Source: Tateyamaria omphalii (GTDB lineage Bacteria > Pseudomonadota > Alphaproteobacteria > Rhodobacterales > Rhodobacteraceae). Taken from it: a DNA stretch of 64,000 nt. The notes under the pieces were generated by a model, which was given only the letters and a program-made list of their open reading frames with translations, was not told where the DNA came from and searched no databases. The position numbers were made by a program, and so were the translations under genes. Of this stretch, positions 9,862 to 18,365 are shown piece by piece; position 1 is the first letter of the stretch; the number at the start of each line of letters is the position of its first letter. The DNA is taken from the NCBI RefSeq assembly GCF_014651375.1, contig NZ_BMWT01000006.1, positions 186,001 to 250,000 on the forward strand. The letters run 5' to 3'.

Positions 9862-10603
9862 TTGAACGCGCTAAACCAACTCAAGATCAAGAACCTTAGC
9901 TCAGGCAAACACGTTGACGGCCAGGGTTTGACCCGCAAAGAGGTTGAGACGTTTAAGGGGCGCCTGACCATCGCAGGAAAGAGACACCAAACGAGACTGG
10001 GCGTTAGCGGAATGTCCTGCTGGTTGAAGCGCGGGAGCGGGTGCCAAATGCGCGTCGGTGGCTTCGCGACGATGTCGATCCAATCCAAGCGCGGCAAGCG
10101 GCGAGGCCTCGCGCGCAGCGACTGACCGTGGCAGATGCGATTAAGCAATACTTTGCGGGGCGTCAGGCCCAGCACAAGAATGACGGGCAGGCGGGGCCTT
10201 GGCTATCCCCTACCAAGAGCCCCAAGTTTTATTGCTGGTTGTCGAGCAGGACTTGTCATCGGCCTTGGCGTTGCGATTTCTGATGCTGACGGTAGCGCGC
10301 GCAGGCGAGGTGCGTTTTGTGGTGGCGTGCGAGACTGTGAATGACGTTTGGACGCTCGATCCGAAGCGTATGAAGACCGCGGCGACAGTGCTTCAGGTGC
10401 CATTGTCGTCTGTGGCGCAGCGCGTCACAGACACCGGTCCGACCCCCGGCGGGGCTGTTTTTTTCTTCCTCTTGAGGCAGCCTGTGATCAATTGCTCGGC
10501 ACAACGTCAGTTTGAGAAGTCTTGGAGCACAGATCATTTCGCCGCTCTGAAACGGCCACTGACACCGGTGCAAGAAGCCCTGATCCATCCACTCAGAAAA
10601 TAA
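9862..10603 (+). pseudogene. Decayed P4-type tyrosine integrase
   Basis: Three frames each carry a successive piece of a P4/DUF4102-type integrase. Frame 1 (from 9862) reads NALNQLKIKNLSSGKHVDGQG, the arm-type N-terminal domain. A second frame (about 10025-10205) reads VEARERVPNARRWLRDDVDP and LTVADAIKQYF. A third (from about 10199) reads LMLTVARAGEVRF, which contains the first catalytic Arg, and then RMKTAATVLQVPLS. The last part, which should hold HxxR and the nucleophilic Tyr, is missing. At least two frameshifts plus truncation make it inactive. It marks a former island boundary next to the giant genes. No tRNA gene is visible beside it. Its last frame runs into the 3' end of the convergent oxidoreductase gene. 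Confidence 0.8.
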
Positions 10604-12560
10604 AGGACTCGCGATGACGTCTAGCACCTTCGACGTTCAGTTCGGTGAGCGTCTTTTCGCACCAAGCCATCAAAGCATCGGGTCCGCACATAAACACCTC
10701 ACATTTTTTCAGGTCCATGGCCGATGGCAAATCAGAGATTTGGATGCGCCGTTCTTCTAGCCGCAGCAGTTCATGAGAAAAAACATGCCGCAAACCATCG
10801 CGTGCGAAATTTGCATTTGACCGATTACCGCCAGTACTTTGCAGAGCGACTATCCGCAGCTTTACGTTGGCAGGAACAGAGCCGCTCTGCGACGCAAAAT
10901 GCTTCAACACGTTGATGTCATCTCCACGACCGGAGAACAAGAGCACTATTTTCGTTGATATTTGTTCCGGATGTGCATTTGCGACCTGAACAATCCCGTC
11001 CCACATCGCCATGAATGGGGTAATGCCGACGCCGCCTGCAATCCAGAGCATCTTTGATGGGATATTTGGCGGAAGACCCGCGGCGCTTGGTGAAAAGCAG
11101 GTGAAGCCTGTGCCGGTGCCTTTGAATTCAACGGGAGGTTTTTGAGTGGTCAGATCGGCGATGTTATTGTGTAGAACATTGGATATCAAGCCGCCCGGTT
11201 TGCGTTTCACAGTGACACTAACCCGATTGATCGCGTGGAACGAATTGGTCTTTGCATCATAGCTCGGCGCGCTCGAAAGCGTCCAAGTCCGCACATAATC
11301 CTCGTTGATCAATTGAGGGTTTGCTTCGTTCATATGGTTGTACCCGACATCCAATACATCTGAGAAGTCGAAGACACCAAACCCACCAGGCAAAGGCGCA
11401 TTAATCGGCTTCGACAGTTCGAAGTTGAATGTTTTGATGCTGTCGGAAAGAGCTCGCGTTGAAACGAGCTTGGCTGTGATTGCGTCATCATTGCTTTGGG
11501 CGACTGTGGCGTGGCCCATTTGTTCCAGTTCTCGCCGCAAGTACTTTATGGGCGGATTATAGGGGGAGAACCGCTCTTGTGATGTCAGTTTGAGATTGAG
11601 ACCGCCTTTGACGAAGACTGCACCTGTCACCTTGATGCGCGTCAGCAAGCTCGCGCGCGGCATCAACGCTTCGGCATCCTGATCAAGCAGGTTTTCAGCG
11701 TCGCCCGTCACATACAGCACACGACCCGTTGTGAAATCCGGGAATACAAGTCCGACCTGCGGGTCTGTCTCGATATTGCCCAGAGACTGATAAAAGCGAT
11801 TGCCGGAATGGTCGGGTAAAACCAGATACGTTGTGACACGGTCGCCATCGTTGTCTTCATACATGCGGGTAAAGCCGGGAGCACCGCCACGGTGATTAAC
11901 ACCCATGTCTGTCTGGATGCCCGTGGTGGTGTCATCGGTGATGTGCTTCGTCGCCAGAAAGACTGTGCTTGCACGATCAATCACGGCTTTGGCGCCCGCA
12001 GGCAAGGCTGAAGCGCAGATCTCAAAGCTGTCATAAAGCATCTCGGCTGTGCGCCTCGTATGCGCCAATGTGCGTTCGGTGATGTATTTGGGGCAGTTCC
12101 CAAGGTGCTGGTCGGACAGCAACTGAAGCCTGACCTTCCCGGTATCTTCCACGGACGCGGCACGAATAGACCCAGCGATTTTGTTCCGCCGACGGTTGCT
12201 GAAATCGACGCCTACACCGGCAAAAAGTCGGTGTTCATCGGAAGGCGCTTGCTGCAAAACATGGGCAAACGGGTCATGTGGGTTGGTCTCGGCAACAACA
12301 TCTGTTGTGTTATGTCCAGAGATTTTGATGCCGATAGACGGGTCGTCGTCCGACGTTGTGACCAAGAGACTGACCCACGGGCGACCACGATGGTCGAGCG
12401 TCGCCAGCGGTAGATAGGACAAGCCAGAAAAGAAATCAGCATGCTGCTGCGGCATGTTGCTGTCGATGTAATACGGGATGGCATCAGTCAGCTCTTTAGG
12501 TGTGTTGCGGCGCGCTTGCAGCAACAATTCACCTTTGTGCGATCCATGTGTCTGTACCAT
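10593..12560 (-). CDS. Pyridoxamine-phosphate-oxidase-like / ferredoxin-reductase fusion flavoprotein
   Basis: A 655-residue fusion. Residues about 40-350 form two split-barrel flavin-binding halves of the PNPOx type (YLPLATLDHRGRPWVS, then DRASTVFLATKHI). Residues about 360-655 are a ferredoxin-NADP reductase module: RTWTLSSAP (FAD site), IAGGVGITPFMAMW (pyridine nucleotide site) and a terminal EVFMCGPDALM. The C-terminal 2Fe-2S ferredoxin domain often found after this module is absent. It probably passes electrons from NAD(P)H through FAD to a flavin-bound substrate; the substrate is unknown. Start ATG at 12560 with a GAAAGGATC site. It is the third gene of an operon with the DUF1348 and GST genes, and LysR is divergent. 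Confidence 0.85.
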   Translation of the reverse strand: MVQTHGSHKGELLLQARRNTPKELTDAIPYYIDSNMPQQHADFFSGLSYLPLATLDHRGRPWVSLLVTTSDDDPSIGIKISGHNTTDVVAETNPHDPFAHVLQQAPSDEHRLFAGVGVDFSNRRRNKIAGSIRAASVEDTGKVRLQLLSDQHLGNCPKYITERTLAHTRRTAEMLYDSFEICASALPAGAKAVIDRASTVFLATKHITDDTTTGIQTDMGVNHRGGAPGFTRMYEDNDGDRVTTYLVLPDHSGNRFYQSLGNIETDPQVGLVFPDFTTGRVLYVTGDAENLLDQDAEALMPRASLLTRIKVTGAVFVKGGLNLKLTSQERFSPYNPPIKYLRRELEQMGHATVAQSNDDAITAKLVSTRALSDSIKTFNFELSKPINAPLPGGFGVFDFSDVLDVGYNHMNEANPQLINEDYVRTWTLSSAPSYDAKTNSFHAINRVSVTVKRKPGGLISNVLHNNIADLTTQKPPVEFKGTGTGFTCFSPSAAGLPPNIPSKMLWIAGGVGITPFMAMWDGIVQVANAHPEQISTKIVLLFSGRGDDINVLKHFASQSGSVPANVKLRIVALQSTGGNRSNANFARDGLRHVFSHELLRLEERRIQISDLPSAMDLKKCEVFMCGPDALMAWCEKTLTELNVEGARRHRESFIF

Positions 12561-12630
12561 TATCTGATCCTTTCACCCGGTCTTGCCTCTCAGTATTCAA
12601 GAGCCTTCGGATGCCGCCGATTGTTGTGAC

Positions 12631-13107
12631 CTAAAGACCCAGATCGCTCAGCCCCGGGTGACCGTCTGGACGACGCCCCAGCGGCCAGCGGAACCTCCGG
12701 TCTGCCTCTTCAATCGGGTGTTCGTTGATGCTGGCAAAGCGCAGTGCCATGTAGCCATTCTCATCGAACTCCCAGTTCTCATTGCCGTAGGCGCGAAACC
12801 AGTTGCCGCTGTCGTCGTGATATTCGTAGGCGTAGCGGACCGCGATGCGATTGCCGTCATGGGCCCACAACTCCTTGATCAAACGGTAATTCAACTCCTT
12901 CGCCCATTTTCGGGTCAGGAATTCTTCAATCTGGGCTCGACCTTGTGGGAACTCGGCCCGATTGCGCCACTTGCTGTCGGGTGTGTAGGCAAGGGCAACT
13001 TTGGCCGGGTTGCGACTGTTCCAGCCGTCTTCTGCAAGGCGAACCTTTTCAATGGCTGTTTGGGTCGTGAAGGGCGGCAGCGGGTGACGTGGGGCTTCTG
13101 CAATCAT
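12631..13107 (-). CDS. DUF1348 / NTF2-like small protein
   Basis: 158 residues matching the DUF1348 family within the SnoaL/NTF2-like cone fold: [20 protein letters not shown] near the start, [11 protein letters not shown] and [20 protein letters not shown] in the middle, then [20 protein letters not shown] and a terminal [11 protein letters not shown]. Members are single-domain soluble proteins of unknown substrate, often beside oxidoreductases or regulators of reactive-compound stress. Length is normal for the family. It lies 12 bases downstream of the GST gene and 70 bases upstream of the fusion flavoprotein, so the three are probably one transcript. The family call is firm; the function is not known. 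Confidence 0.88.
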   Translation of the reverse strand: MIAEAPRHPLPPFTTQTAIEKVRLAEDGWNSRNPAKVALAYTPDSKWRNRAEFPQGRAQIEEFLTRKWAKELNYRLIKELWAHDGNRIAVRYAYEYHDDSGNWFRAYGNENWEFDENGYMALRFASINEHPIEEADRRFRWPLGRRPDGHPGLSDLGL

Positions 13108-13119
13108 TTCAATATCTTC

Positions 13120-13743
13120 TCACTCAGCAACAAGACCAACAGCAGTCGCTGGCATGGCTTCAAATCCGGGCAGGGCCTCAAAACGGGCAAGCCAGGCACG
13201 GACATTCGGGTAAGGCTCAAGCGAGACATTTCCTTCTGGCGCATGGGCAGTGTAGGAATAGTTCGCGACATCAGCGATCGTTGGGCGATCACCGACCAGC
13301 CAGTCGCGCCCGTTCAGTCCATGCTCTAGCTTTTGCATCGCCTTCGCTGCTGTCGCGGCGGCGAAATCTGGGTCCAGTGGTGCGTCAAAGAGCGTGATCA
13401 ACCGTGCGGCACAAGACCCAAAGGCGACTTCGCCTGCAGCAAGCGTTAGCCAGCGCTGCACATTGGCCTCACCAACGGCGTCGCTTGGTATCCAGTCGGG
13501 CGCATATGTCCGGGCAAGGTAGACGAGAATTGCATTCGAATCCGACACAACCACTTCGCCATCCTCAAGAACCGGGACTTGGCCGTTGGGGTTCATTGCC
13601 AAAAACTCGGGCGACTTATGCGCGCCACCAACCAGATCAACGGGGACGGCCTCGTGTGCGATCCCTGCAAGTTTCGCGAATACCAATGCACGGTGGGCGT
13701 GACCTGATTTTGCGAAATGGTGAATGTGGACGGCGTTTGGCAT
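13120..13743 (-). CDS. Glutathione S-transferase family protein
   Basis: 207 residues with an N-terminal thioredoxin-like domain (1-80), including the cis-proline loop NPNGQVPVLEDG and the SNAILVYLA motif that contacts glutathione, and a C-terminal helical domain with the family N-capping region LVGDRPTIADVANYSY. The active-site position near residue 13 reads KSGHAHRA, so it could be of the Ser/Cys-less beta-like type; substrate unknown. It is the first gene of the minus-strand operon and is divergent from a LysR regulator across a 108-base gap that holds a candidate operator. Detoxification of an electrophile is a reasonable inference. Confidence 0.9.
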   Translation of the reverse strand: MPNAVHIHHFAKSGHAHRALVFAKLAGIAHEAVPVDLVGGAHKSPEFLAMNPNGQVPVLEDGEVVVSDSNAILVYLARTYAPDWIPSDAVGEANVQRWLTLAAGEVAFGSCAARLITLFDAPLDPDFAAATAAKAMQKLEHGLNGRDWLVGDRPTIADVANYSYTAHAPEGNVSLEPYPNVRAWLARFEALPGFEAMPATAVGLVAE

Positions 13744-13792
13744 TGATGTCTCCAGTCATGTTTCTGTTGCTGAACGAGACATAGCTGTTACG

Positions 13793-13809
13793 TGATTGAA
13801 GGATAATCA
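13793..13809. promoter_or_regulatory. Candidate LysR-type operator
   Basis: TGATT-N7-AATCA, an inverted repeat of the spacing LysR proteins use, lies in the 108-base gap between the divergent GST operon and the LysR gene. It is the only clear dyad in that gap. Binding is inferred from position and symmetry. Confidence 0.4.
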
Positions 13810-13851
13810 CCATTCCTTGGGTAAGTTTAGGCCCTGAAAGGGCGCAATGGC

Positions 13852-14751
13852 ATGGACAAAATAGACCGTATGCGGGCCTTTGCGCTCGTTGCAAAGAACG
13901 CTTCATTCACTGTAGCAGCGCATCGCATGGGGCGATCTGCGCGTTTGGTCAGCAAATATGTAGCTGATTTGGAAAGTGCGCTCGGTGTGCAACTTCTCAA
14001 CAGGACCACGCGTAGCGTGTCACTGACAGACGCGGGGGCAACTTATCTGGCATTGTGCGAACCGCTTCTCGACGGCTTTGATGAGCTCGAAGAAAGAGTC
14101 AGAAACGAACAAACATCGCTGCGCGGCACGATCCACATCTCGGCGCCCACAGGTTTTGGCGCCTTGCGGCTCACGCCATCGCTGGCACGGTTTGGCGCAA
14201 AACACCCCAATGTGGAACTCGATCTGCAGTTCAGTGACCGCAGGGTGTCGATTGTGGAGGAAGGTTTCGATCTCGCCATCAGGATTGGCCCGATGCGAGA
14301 CAGCTCGCTCAAAGTGCGGCAGCTTGGCCGCATGCCCTTGGTCGTATGCGCGTCACCTGCCTATTTGGAACGGACGGGAACACCGTGCCATCCGCAGGCT
14401 CTTGCCGCCCATGAATGTATTCTCGACGGCAATATGACACAGCCGACAGTGTGGAGGTTCAACATCGACGGCCAGGAAGAAGCAGTACCGGTAAGTGGGC
14501 GATTTCGGATGAACGCGCCCGCGGGATCGGCACGTCTGGCCGCAGCGGGTGTCGCAGTTGCGCGATGCCCGGCCTATACGGTTTCGGATGCTTTGAAGTC
14601 CGGGGATTTGGTAGAGTTGTTTGGCGAGTACCGCGTCTCGCCATATGTTGTCGCGGCGCTTTTCCCGCAGAACCGGCGCCTCACAACAAGAGTGCGGGCA
14701 CTCATTGATCACTTGGTAGACGACACGGCACTATGTTCTGATGATGTGTGA
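13852..14751 (+). CDS. LysR-family transcriptional regulator
   Basis: 299 residues, the normal length. The N-terminal winged helix-turn-helix (about 1-60) reads MDKIDRMRAFALVAKNASFT and then the recognition helix region RMGRSARLVSKYVADLESAL; VQLLNRTTRSVSLTDAG is the classic wing. Residues 90-290 are the two-lobed effector-binding domain (GTIHISAPTGFGALRLTPSL). This subgroup often controls a neighbouring divergent gene for a GST or oxidoreductase. It is divergent from the GST/DUF1348/flavoprotein operon and probably controls it. Effector unknown. Confidence 0.92.
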   Translation: MDKIDRMRAFALVAKNASFTVAAHRMGRSARLVSKYVADLESALGVQLLNRTTRSVSLTDAGATYLALCEPLLDGFDELEERVRNEQTSLRGTIHISAPTGFGALRLTPSLARFGAKHPNVELDLQFSDRRVSIVEEGFDLAIRIGPMRDSSLKVRQLGRMPLVVCASPAYLERTGTPCHPQALAAHECILDGNMTQPTVWRFNIDGQEEAVPVSGRFRMNAPAGSARLAAAGVAVARCPAYTVSDALKSGDLVELFGEYRVSPYVVAALFPQNRRLTTRVRALIDHLVDDTALCSDDV

Positions 14752-14884
14752 GAACTTTCATAATACGTCCAGCCGGGACCGTTGCTTTGGTGACCTGCCT
14801 CCGGGGTTTCGCGAACGGGGAGTTCGCATGCGATGTACGAGGACAGCACTGTTGTTGAATACATAAATTGCCTGGGATCCGGGC

Positions 14885-15079
14885 TCATAGCCGACAGATG
14901 ACTGCTACCGTGAGCGCAATGGCTGACAGTAAGACCGTCGCGCATGTATCGTATCGCCCTGCAACACGCCGCCCATCCTTCAGCCTGCCGAGCATAATCT
15001 CAATCCGATTGCGCTGTTTGTATCGGCGTTGGTCGCATCGAATTGTTGTTTTCCGTTGCTTTCGCCCTGGTGACTGCCG
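14885..15079 (-). pseudogene. IS5-type transposase C-terminal remnant
   Basis: The minus-strand translation reads RRYKQRNRIEIMLGRLKDG followed by RRVAGRYDTCATVLLSAIAL, the well-known C-terminal signature of IS5-group DDE transposases including the catalytic Glu of the RNRIE motif. Only about 60 codons survive; the upstream catalytic part and both terminal inverted repeats are missing. It lies in the same frame directly after the stop of the TPR-glycosyltransferase gene, so an ancient insertion may have trimmed that gene's 3' end. The stop is at 14885-14887. Confidence 0.8.
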
Positions 15080-17329
15080 TCAGCTCGGCTTTGTTTGCAA
15101 TTGGTTCAGTGTATCCATGACGCCCTCCCACAGAGGAGAACGCACCGTTTCGCGATTGTTCATTCGTGACCAGTGAGCGCTGGAAGACTTATATTTCAGT
15201 CGATTGTGCATCGCGATGGAGCGTTCTATTTGGCCCCGCTGAATAAGCGTAATCGCAGGCGCATCGCCATCGCAGGTTGCAGAGGCCAGATGCTGACCGA
15301 TTACCCTTGTCAGAAGGCCGGGCCCGGTCTTGGACCAACTGAGTTCGGCAGAACGTTCCAGAAGCGCTGCACAGGCCAGTCGGGCTGTCTCAACTATGAT
15401 CGGATGGTTGGCTGGTGCAGCGATGAAGTTGTTTCCAATGGTAGCTCCCATCGTCTCGCGATAGACAATCAACCCATGACCGGGCGAGATGGCCCTTACA
15501 AGATCACCATAGAGTCTGTCATCTGCATCCGCGTAAATGCCCCCCTTGTTCGCCAGCAAGCAAAGCCGGATGAAATCAGATTCTTCAGAGGGGTTCTTGG
15601 CTAAGCGAAACGCTCTTACCCATTGCGGCTCGAAAGCTTGAGATAAGTAATTTATCGCTGCGCGACGGTCGAACAGGTGATGCTCAAACCCCGGGGCAGC
15701 GGCCCAGCTGTCTATCATCTTTTGAATCCCGAATGGCGGCGCCGCATCGTTCCAGTACTGGAAAATTGTCTTCGGCACGCTGTCGCCCTGCGCGGAAGTC
15801 TCATCGTTGGATGCCCACTGATCGATGAGCCGTATCGCATCAAGGGTTGAGCTTGGGTTCAACGGGCCGGCGCCGCCTGTTTCGTGGATGAGAGCACGCC
15901 CCGGAGCGTCGCGCCGGAGAACATCGTATTCCAGTATCAAGAGGCCCGGTACACCTGCCCTGTGGGCCAGTTTTCCCATTTCTTGTAACGGGTTGCCGAT
16001 GTCCTCGAAAATGCGCTCTATGTCGTCATAATTGGCGCGGGTTGCGATCAGCTTGCACATTAGCACGCGGTCCGGTGCTTCGATCTTGTCCAGTGCGCGC
16101 AAGCTCCGATAGGCCGAGATGGCAGCTTTCAGATCATTCGAGAACCCGGCGACCATCAGTTGCATTGCAAGCACAGTCGAGCGGGTGTGATGCTGCTCAA
16201 GCGATTTGAGTGTGGCGAGGACGTCCTTGTCTTCCCCAAGTTTCAATCCCCAGCTGACGAATGTCCGCAAAAGCATCGTGTTGTCCCGCCAGCGCCGCAG
16301 GCAAAATCGCAAATACCGCAACGCGATCCGATACCGACCACTGCCCAGAAGGGTTTGGGCCCGCAAATGGGCATACCAAGGACTTTTTGCCGGTGATCGG
16401 TCGTCGCGGCGCCATTGCGCATAAGCCGCGTCGTAGCGGTCGGTGGCAACCAGTAGGGCAAGGTCAAGAATCTCCAAATCGGGCACATTTGAATTCGACT
16501 TCAGCAGTGACATCGCCTGATCTGGTACATCCAGCGGCGCGTCCGCCACGAAGTTGGCAAAGACATGCGCCCACAACAGGTGCGCGTCCGGGAAGGCTTT
16601 GAGGCCAGCGAGCAGAAGCTCGGCTTCGGCGGGCGTGTCCTTGAGGCGACGCCGTATGCGAACCCGAGCGGCCAGGCTTTCCGGATCGTCCCCGAAATCA
16701 TGACCGAGTTGGCGATAAAGCGCATCTGCCTCTTCCAAACGGTCATGCGTAAGCAACAAGCGCGCGCGCTGAAGGACGAATTCGCGCTTGTCTGGCGCAA
16801 GTGCTGACGCTGTTTCAAGATACCTGATCGCCGTTTCCACGTCCCCCGCGCTTTGGGAGCGCATGGCCAGGCGATGCAAGGGCACTGGGTCGGCAGGAAA
16901 GGCCCGGGCCATTTGGTGCAGGATACTTGCCTCCGCTTCTGGTTGATCAAGATCACGTTTCAAATCCGCACGCAAAAGCCACAGGGCCCGGTGCTTGCCA
17001 ACCGGATCGATAGCGCGCGCCGTGGCAAGGCGGGCTGCGGCCAGAGGCAAATCTCCTCGCCGCCATGCCCAATTTGCCAGATGAAACGCGGCCCAGAAGA
17101 AGTCGGGTGTCTTGTCCAGCAAGGTTTCAAGCTGGATTTCTGCAGCCTCTGCCGCACCCTGGCGATAGAGGATTTCGGCCTCAACCAAGGCCAACATAGG
17201 CCAGTGTTTGTCGCCGCCCGATGTCTTGGCCTTGTCCAACCACGCTGCCGCCACGTCCGTTTCGCCCTCTGCCAAGGCAGCACGCGCTTTGTTCAGAACA
17301 TCGGCGGCGGTTTCGGTGGCGGCATTCAT
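15080..17329 (-). CDS. TPR-repeat protein with C-terminal DXD sugar transferase domain
   Basis: 749 residues in two parts. Residues about 1-430 are helical tetratricopeptide-like repeats (for example LARARAALAEGETDVAAAWLD-type pairs and PVPLHRLAMRSQSAGDVETA). Residues about 510-740 are a GT32-like glycosyltransferase domain: PKTIFQYWNDAAPP, SDFIRLCLLANKGGIYADAD with the DxD metal/nucleotide-sugar motif, and a late NNFIAAPANHPI. Such proteins add a sugar to surface polysaccharide or lipid carriers in the cytoplasm. Start ATG at 17329 with an ACAGGA site. It is flanked by non-coding DNA, so apparently a single-gene unit. Its 3' end abuts an IS remnant. Acceptor and sugar are unknown. Confidence 0.85.
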   Translation of the reverse strand: MNAATETAADVLNKARAALAEGETDVAAAWLDKAKTSGGDKHWPMLALVEAEILYRQGAAEAAEIQLETLLDKTPDFFWAAFHLANWAWRRGDLPLAAARLATARAIDPVGKHRALWLLRADLKRDLDQPEAEASILHQMARAFPADPVPLHRLAMRSQSAGDVETAIRYLETASALAPDKREFVLQRARLLLTHDRLEEADALYRQLGHDFGDDPESLAARVRIRRRLKDTPAEAELLLAGLKAFPDAHLLWAHVFANFVADAPLDVPDQAMSLLKSNSNVPDLEILDLALLVATDRYDAAYAQWRRDDRSPAKSPWYAHLRAQTLLGSGRYRIALRYLRFCLRRWRDNTMLLRTFVSWGLKLGEDKDVLATLKSLEQHHTRSTVLAMQLMVAGFSNDLKAAISAYRSLRALDKIEAPDRVLMCKLIATRANYDDIERIFEDIGNPLQEMGKLAHRAGVPGLLILEYDVLRRDAPGRALIHETGGAGPLNPSSTLDAIRLIDQWASNDETSAQGDSVPKTIFQYWNDAAPPFGIQKMIDSWAAAPGFEHHLFDRRAAINYLSQAFEPQWVRAFRLAKNPSEESDFIRLCLLANKGGIYADADDRLYGDLVRAISPGHGLIVYRETMGATIGNNFIAAPANHPIIVETARLACAALLERSAELSWSKTGPGLLTRVIGQHLASATCDGDAPAITLIQRGQIERSIAMHNRLKYKSSSAHWSRMNNRETVRSPLWEGVMDTLNQLQTKPS

Positions 17330-17724
17330 TCCTGTGTGGTCCCTACATGAAGGGTGACAAACAACTACACTCGTGTTGCGCCTTGTGTTCGAAAAGTGCG
17401 CCGTTCGTCCAATAAAATCGCACGGTCCATCCTACACGCTGCGCGTTGTTTGGAGGCAAGCCGGATCGTGCCACAAGAGACGGATGCGTTCATAGCCGCC
17501 TGAAGCCATGCTTTCGTCTGTCCGACACCGTTGCGTGTAGCTCATTGCATTTGAACGGGCTATCCAAAGATGACCTTCGTTTTAAAACCGAATAGTACGA
17601 GTCCGAGGATGCAGATGGACATTGAAAGAGTGCGGAGATCAGAACCGGCACTTTAACCAGCCCGGTGGCGCGTCGATCTTCCTTGTGACCATTCTAATTT
17701 GTGCGTGACTTGGCATCGCACAGA
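17330..17724. other. Intergenic stretch, no gene recognised
   Basis: 395 bases between the starts/ends of two minus-strand genes. The only thing seen is a 20-codon hydrophobic reading frame on the minus strand (near 17570-17630) that looks like debris rather than a gene. No tRNA or strong dyad was found. Confidence 0.4.
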
Positions 17725-18243
17725 CTATCCAACGACATCGGATACCGCAGATACGTGGCGTTGTCCCAAACCTTCCGCGAATTGTGCGAGCTTGCATGTC
17801 ATGTCCGGCGTATCGACCGTCCTGCTCTGGACATTTAGCTGTGCCGCCAAGGCGCGGCCAAGCACCGCTTCGCAGGTGCTGAAGCACTTAGGCTGTTCCG
17901 ATGCGCGCCCGGATGTGGTCAGCACGCCCACCGGAATGTCGGAGGCGGCCAATTCCCGCAAAACCGTACGCCCGGGTGGTGCAAGCTGATCGGCCCAGAT
18001 CGGTGCGGCAACGACAATCCAAGGCCTTTTGGCAAGTATTCCAGACCCGAAGTCGAGCGGTAGGACATTGGCCCGACCAACATCCCAGATTGCGCGAAAC
18101 ATCCAAAGCAGCGGAAAGTTGTATCTGGTGGCGTCGATCGGCACCACCTCTGCGCCCGTACTCTGTGCCAGCGCCTTTGCAACATGGCGTGTCGTTCCGG
18201 ACTTGGAATAGCAGTAGATGGCCGGAGGTTTGGTTGCAGACAT
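17725..18243 (-). CDS. Flavodoxin-like protein
   Basis: 172 residues. The N-terminal IYCYSKSGTTRHVAKALAQS is the flavodoxin phosphate-binding loop (S/T-x-T/S-G-x-T) and helix 1; IVVAAPIWADQLAPPGRTVL is the second FMN loop region, with a Trp that may stack on the flavin. Length fits short-chain flavodoxins or flavodoxin-like quinone reductases. A GAAAGGA ribosome site precedes ATG 18243. It is divergent from AdhP around an FNR-type box (18294-18307). The spacing predicts a start about 41 bases from the box centre for both genes, so it is probably induced at low oxygen. Electron partner unknown. Confidence 0.85.
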   Translation of the reverse strand: MSATKPPAIYCYSKSGTTRHVAKALAQSTGAEVVPIDATRYNFPLLWMFRAIWDVGRANVLPLDFGSGILAKRPWIVVAAPIWADQLAPPGRTVLRELAASDIPVGVLTTSGRASEQPKCFSTCEAVLGRALAAQLNVQSRTVDTPDMTCKLAQFAEGLGQRHVSAVSDVVG

Positions 18244-18293
18244 TGTTGCGGTTCCTTTCTCATCTGGCGTAGCGCCGTCAAACGCAGAGCGGA

Positions 18294-18307
18294 TTGAGCA
18301 AAATCAA
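18294..18307. promoter_or_regulatory. FNR/FixK-type box
   Basis: TTGAG-CAAA-ATCAA, matching TTGAT-N4-ATCAA at nine of ten conserved bases. It is centred at 18300.5; class II spacing puts transcription starts near 18342 (adhP) and 18259 (flavodoxin), both just upstream of the ribosome sites. Confidence 0.75.
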
Positions 18308-18365
18308 TCGACACTCACGTCTCTTGTGGCAGCAACGGTCCGCAGTCGCCCGAAGGAGCCAAAGG

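Noticed and set aside
9762-9862. tRNA attachment site next to the integrase ruin
   Set aside because: No cloverleaf or TpsiC-loop sequence could be found there.
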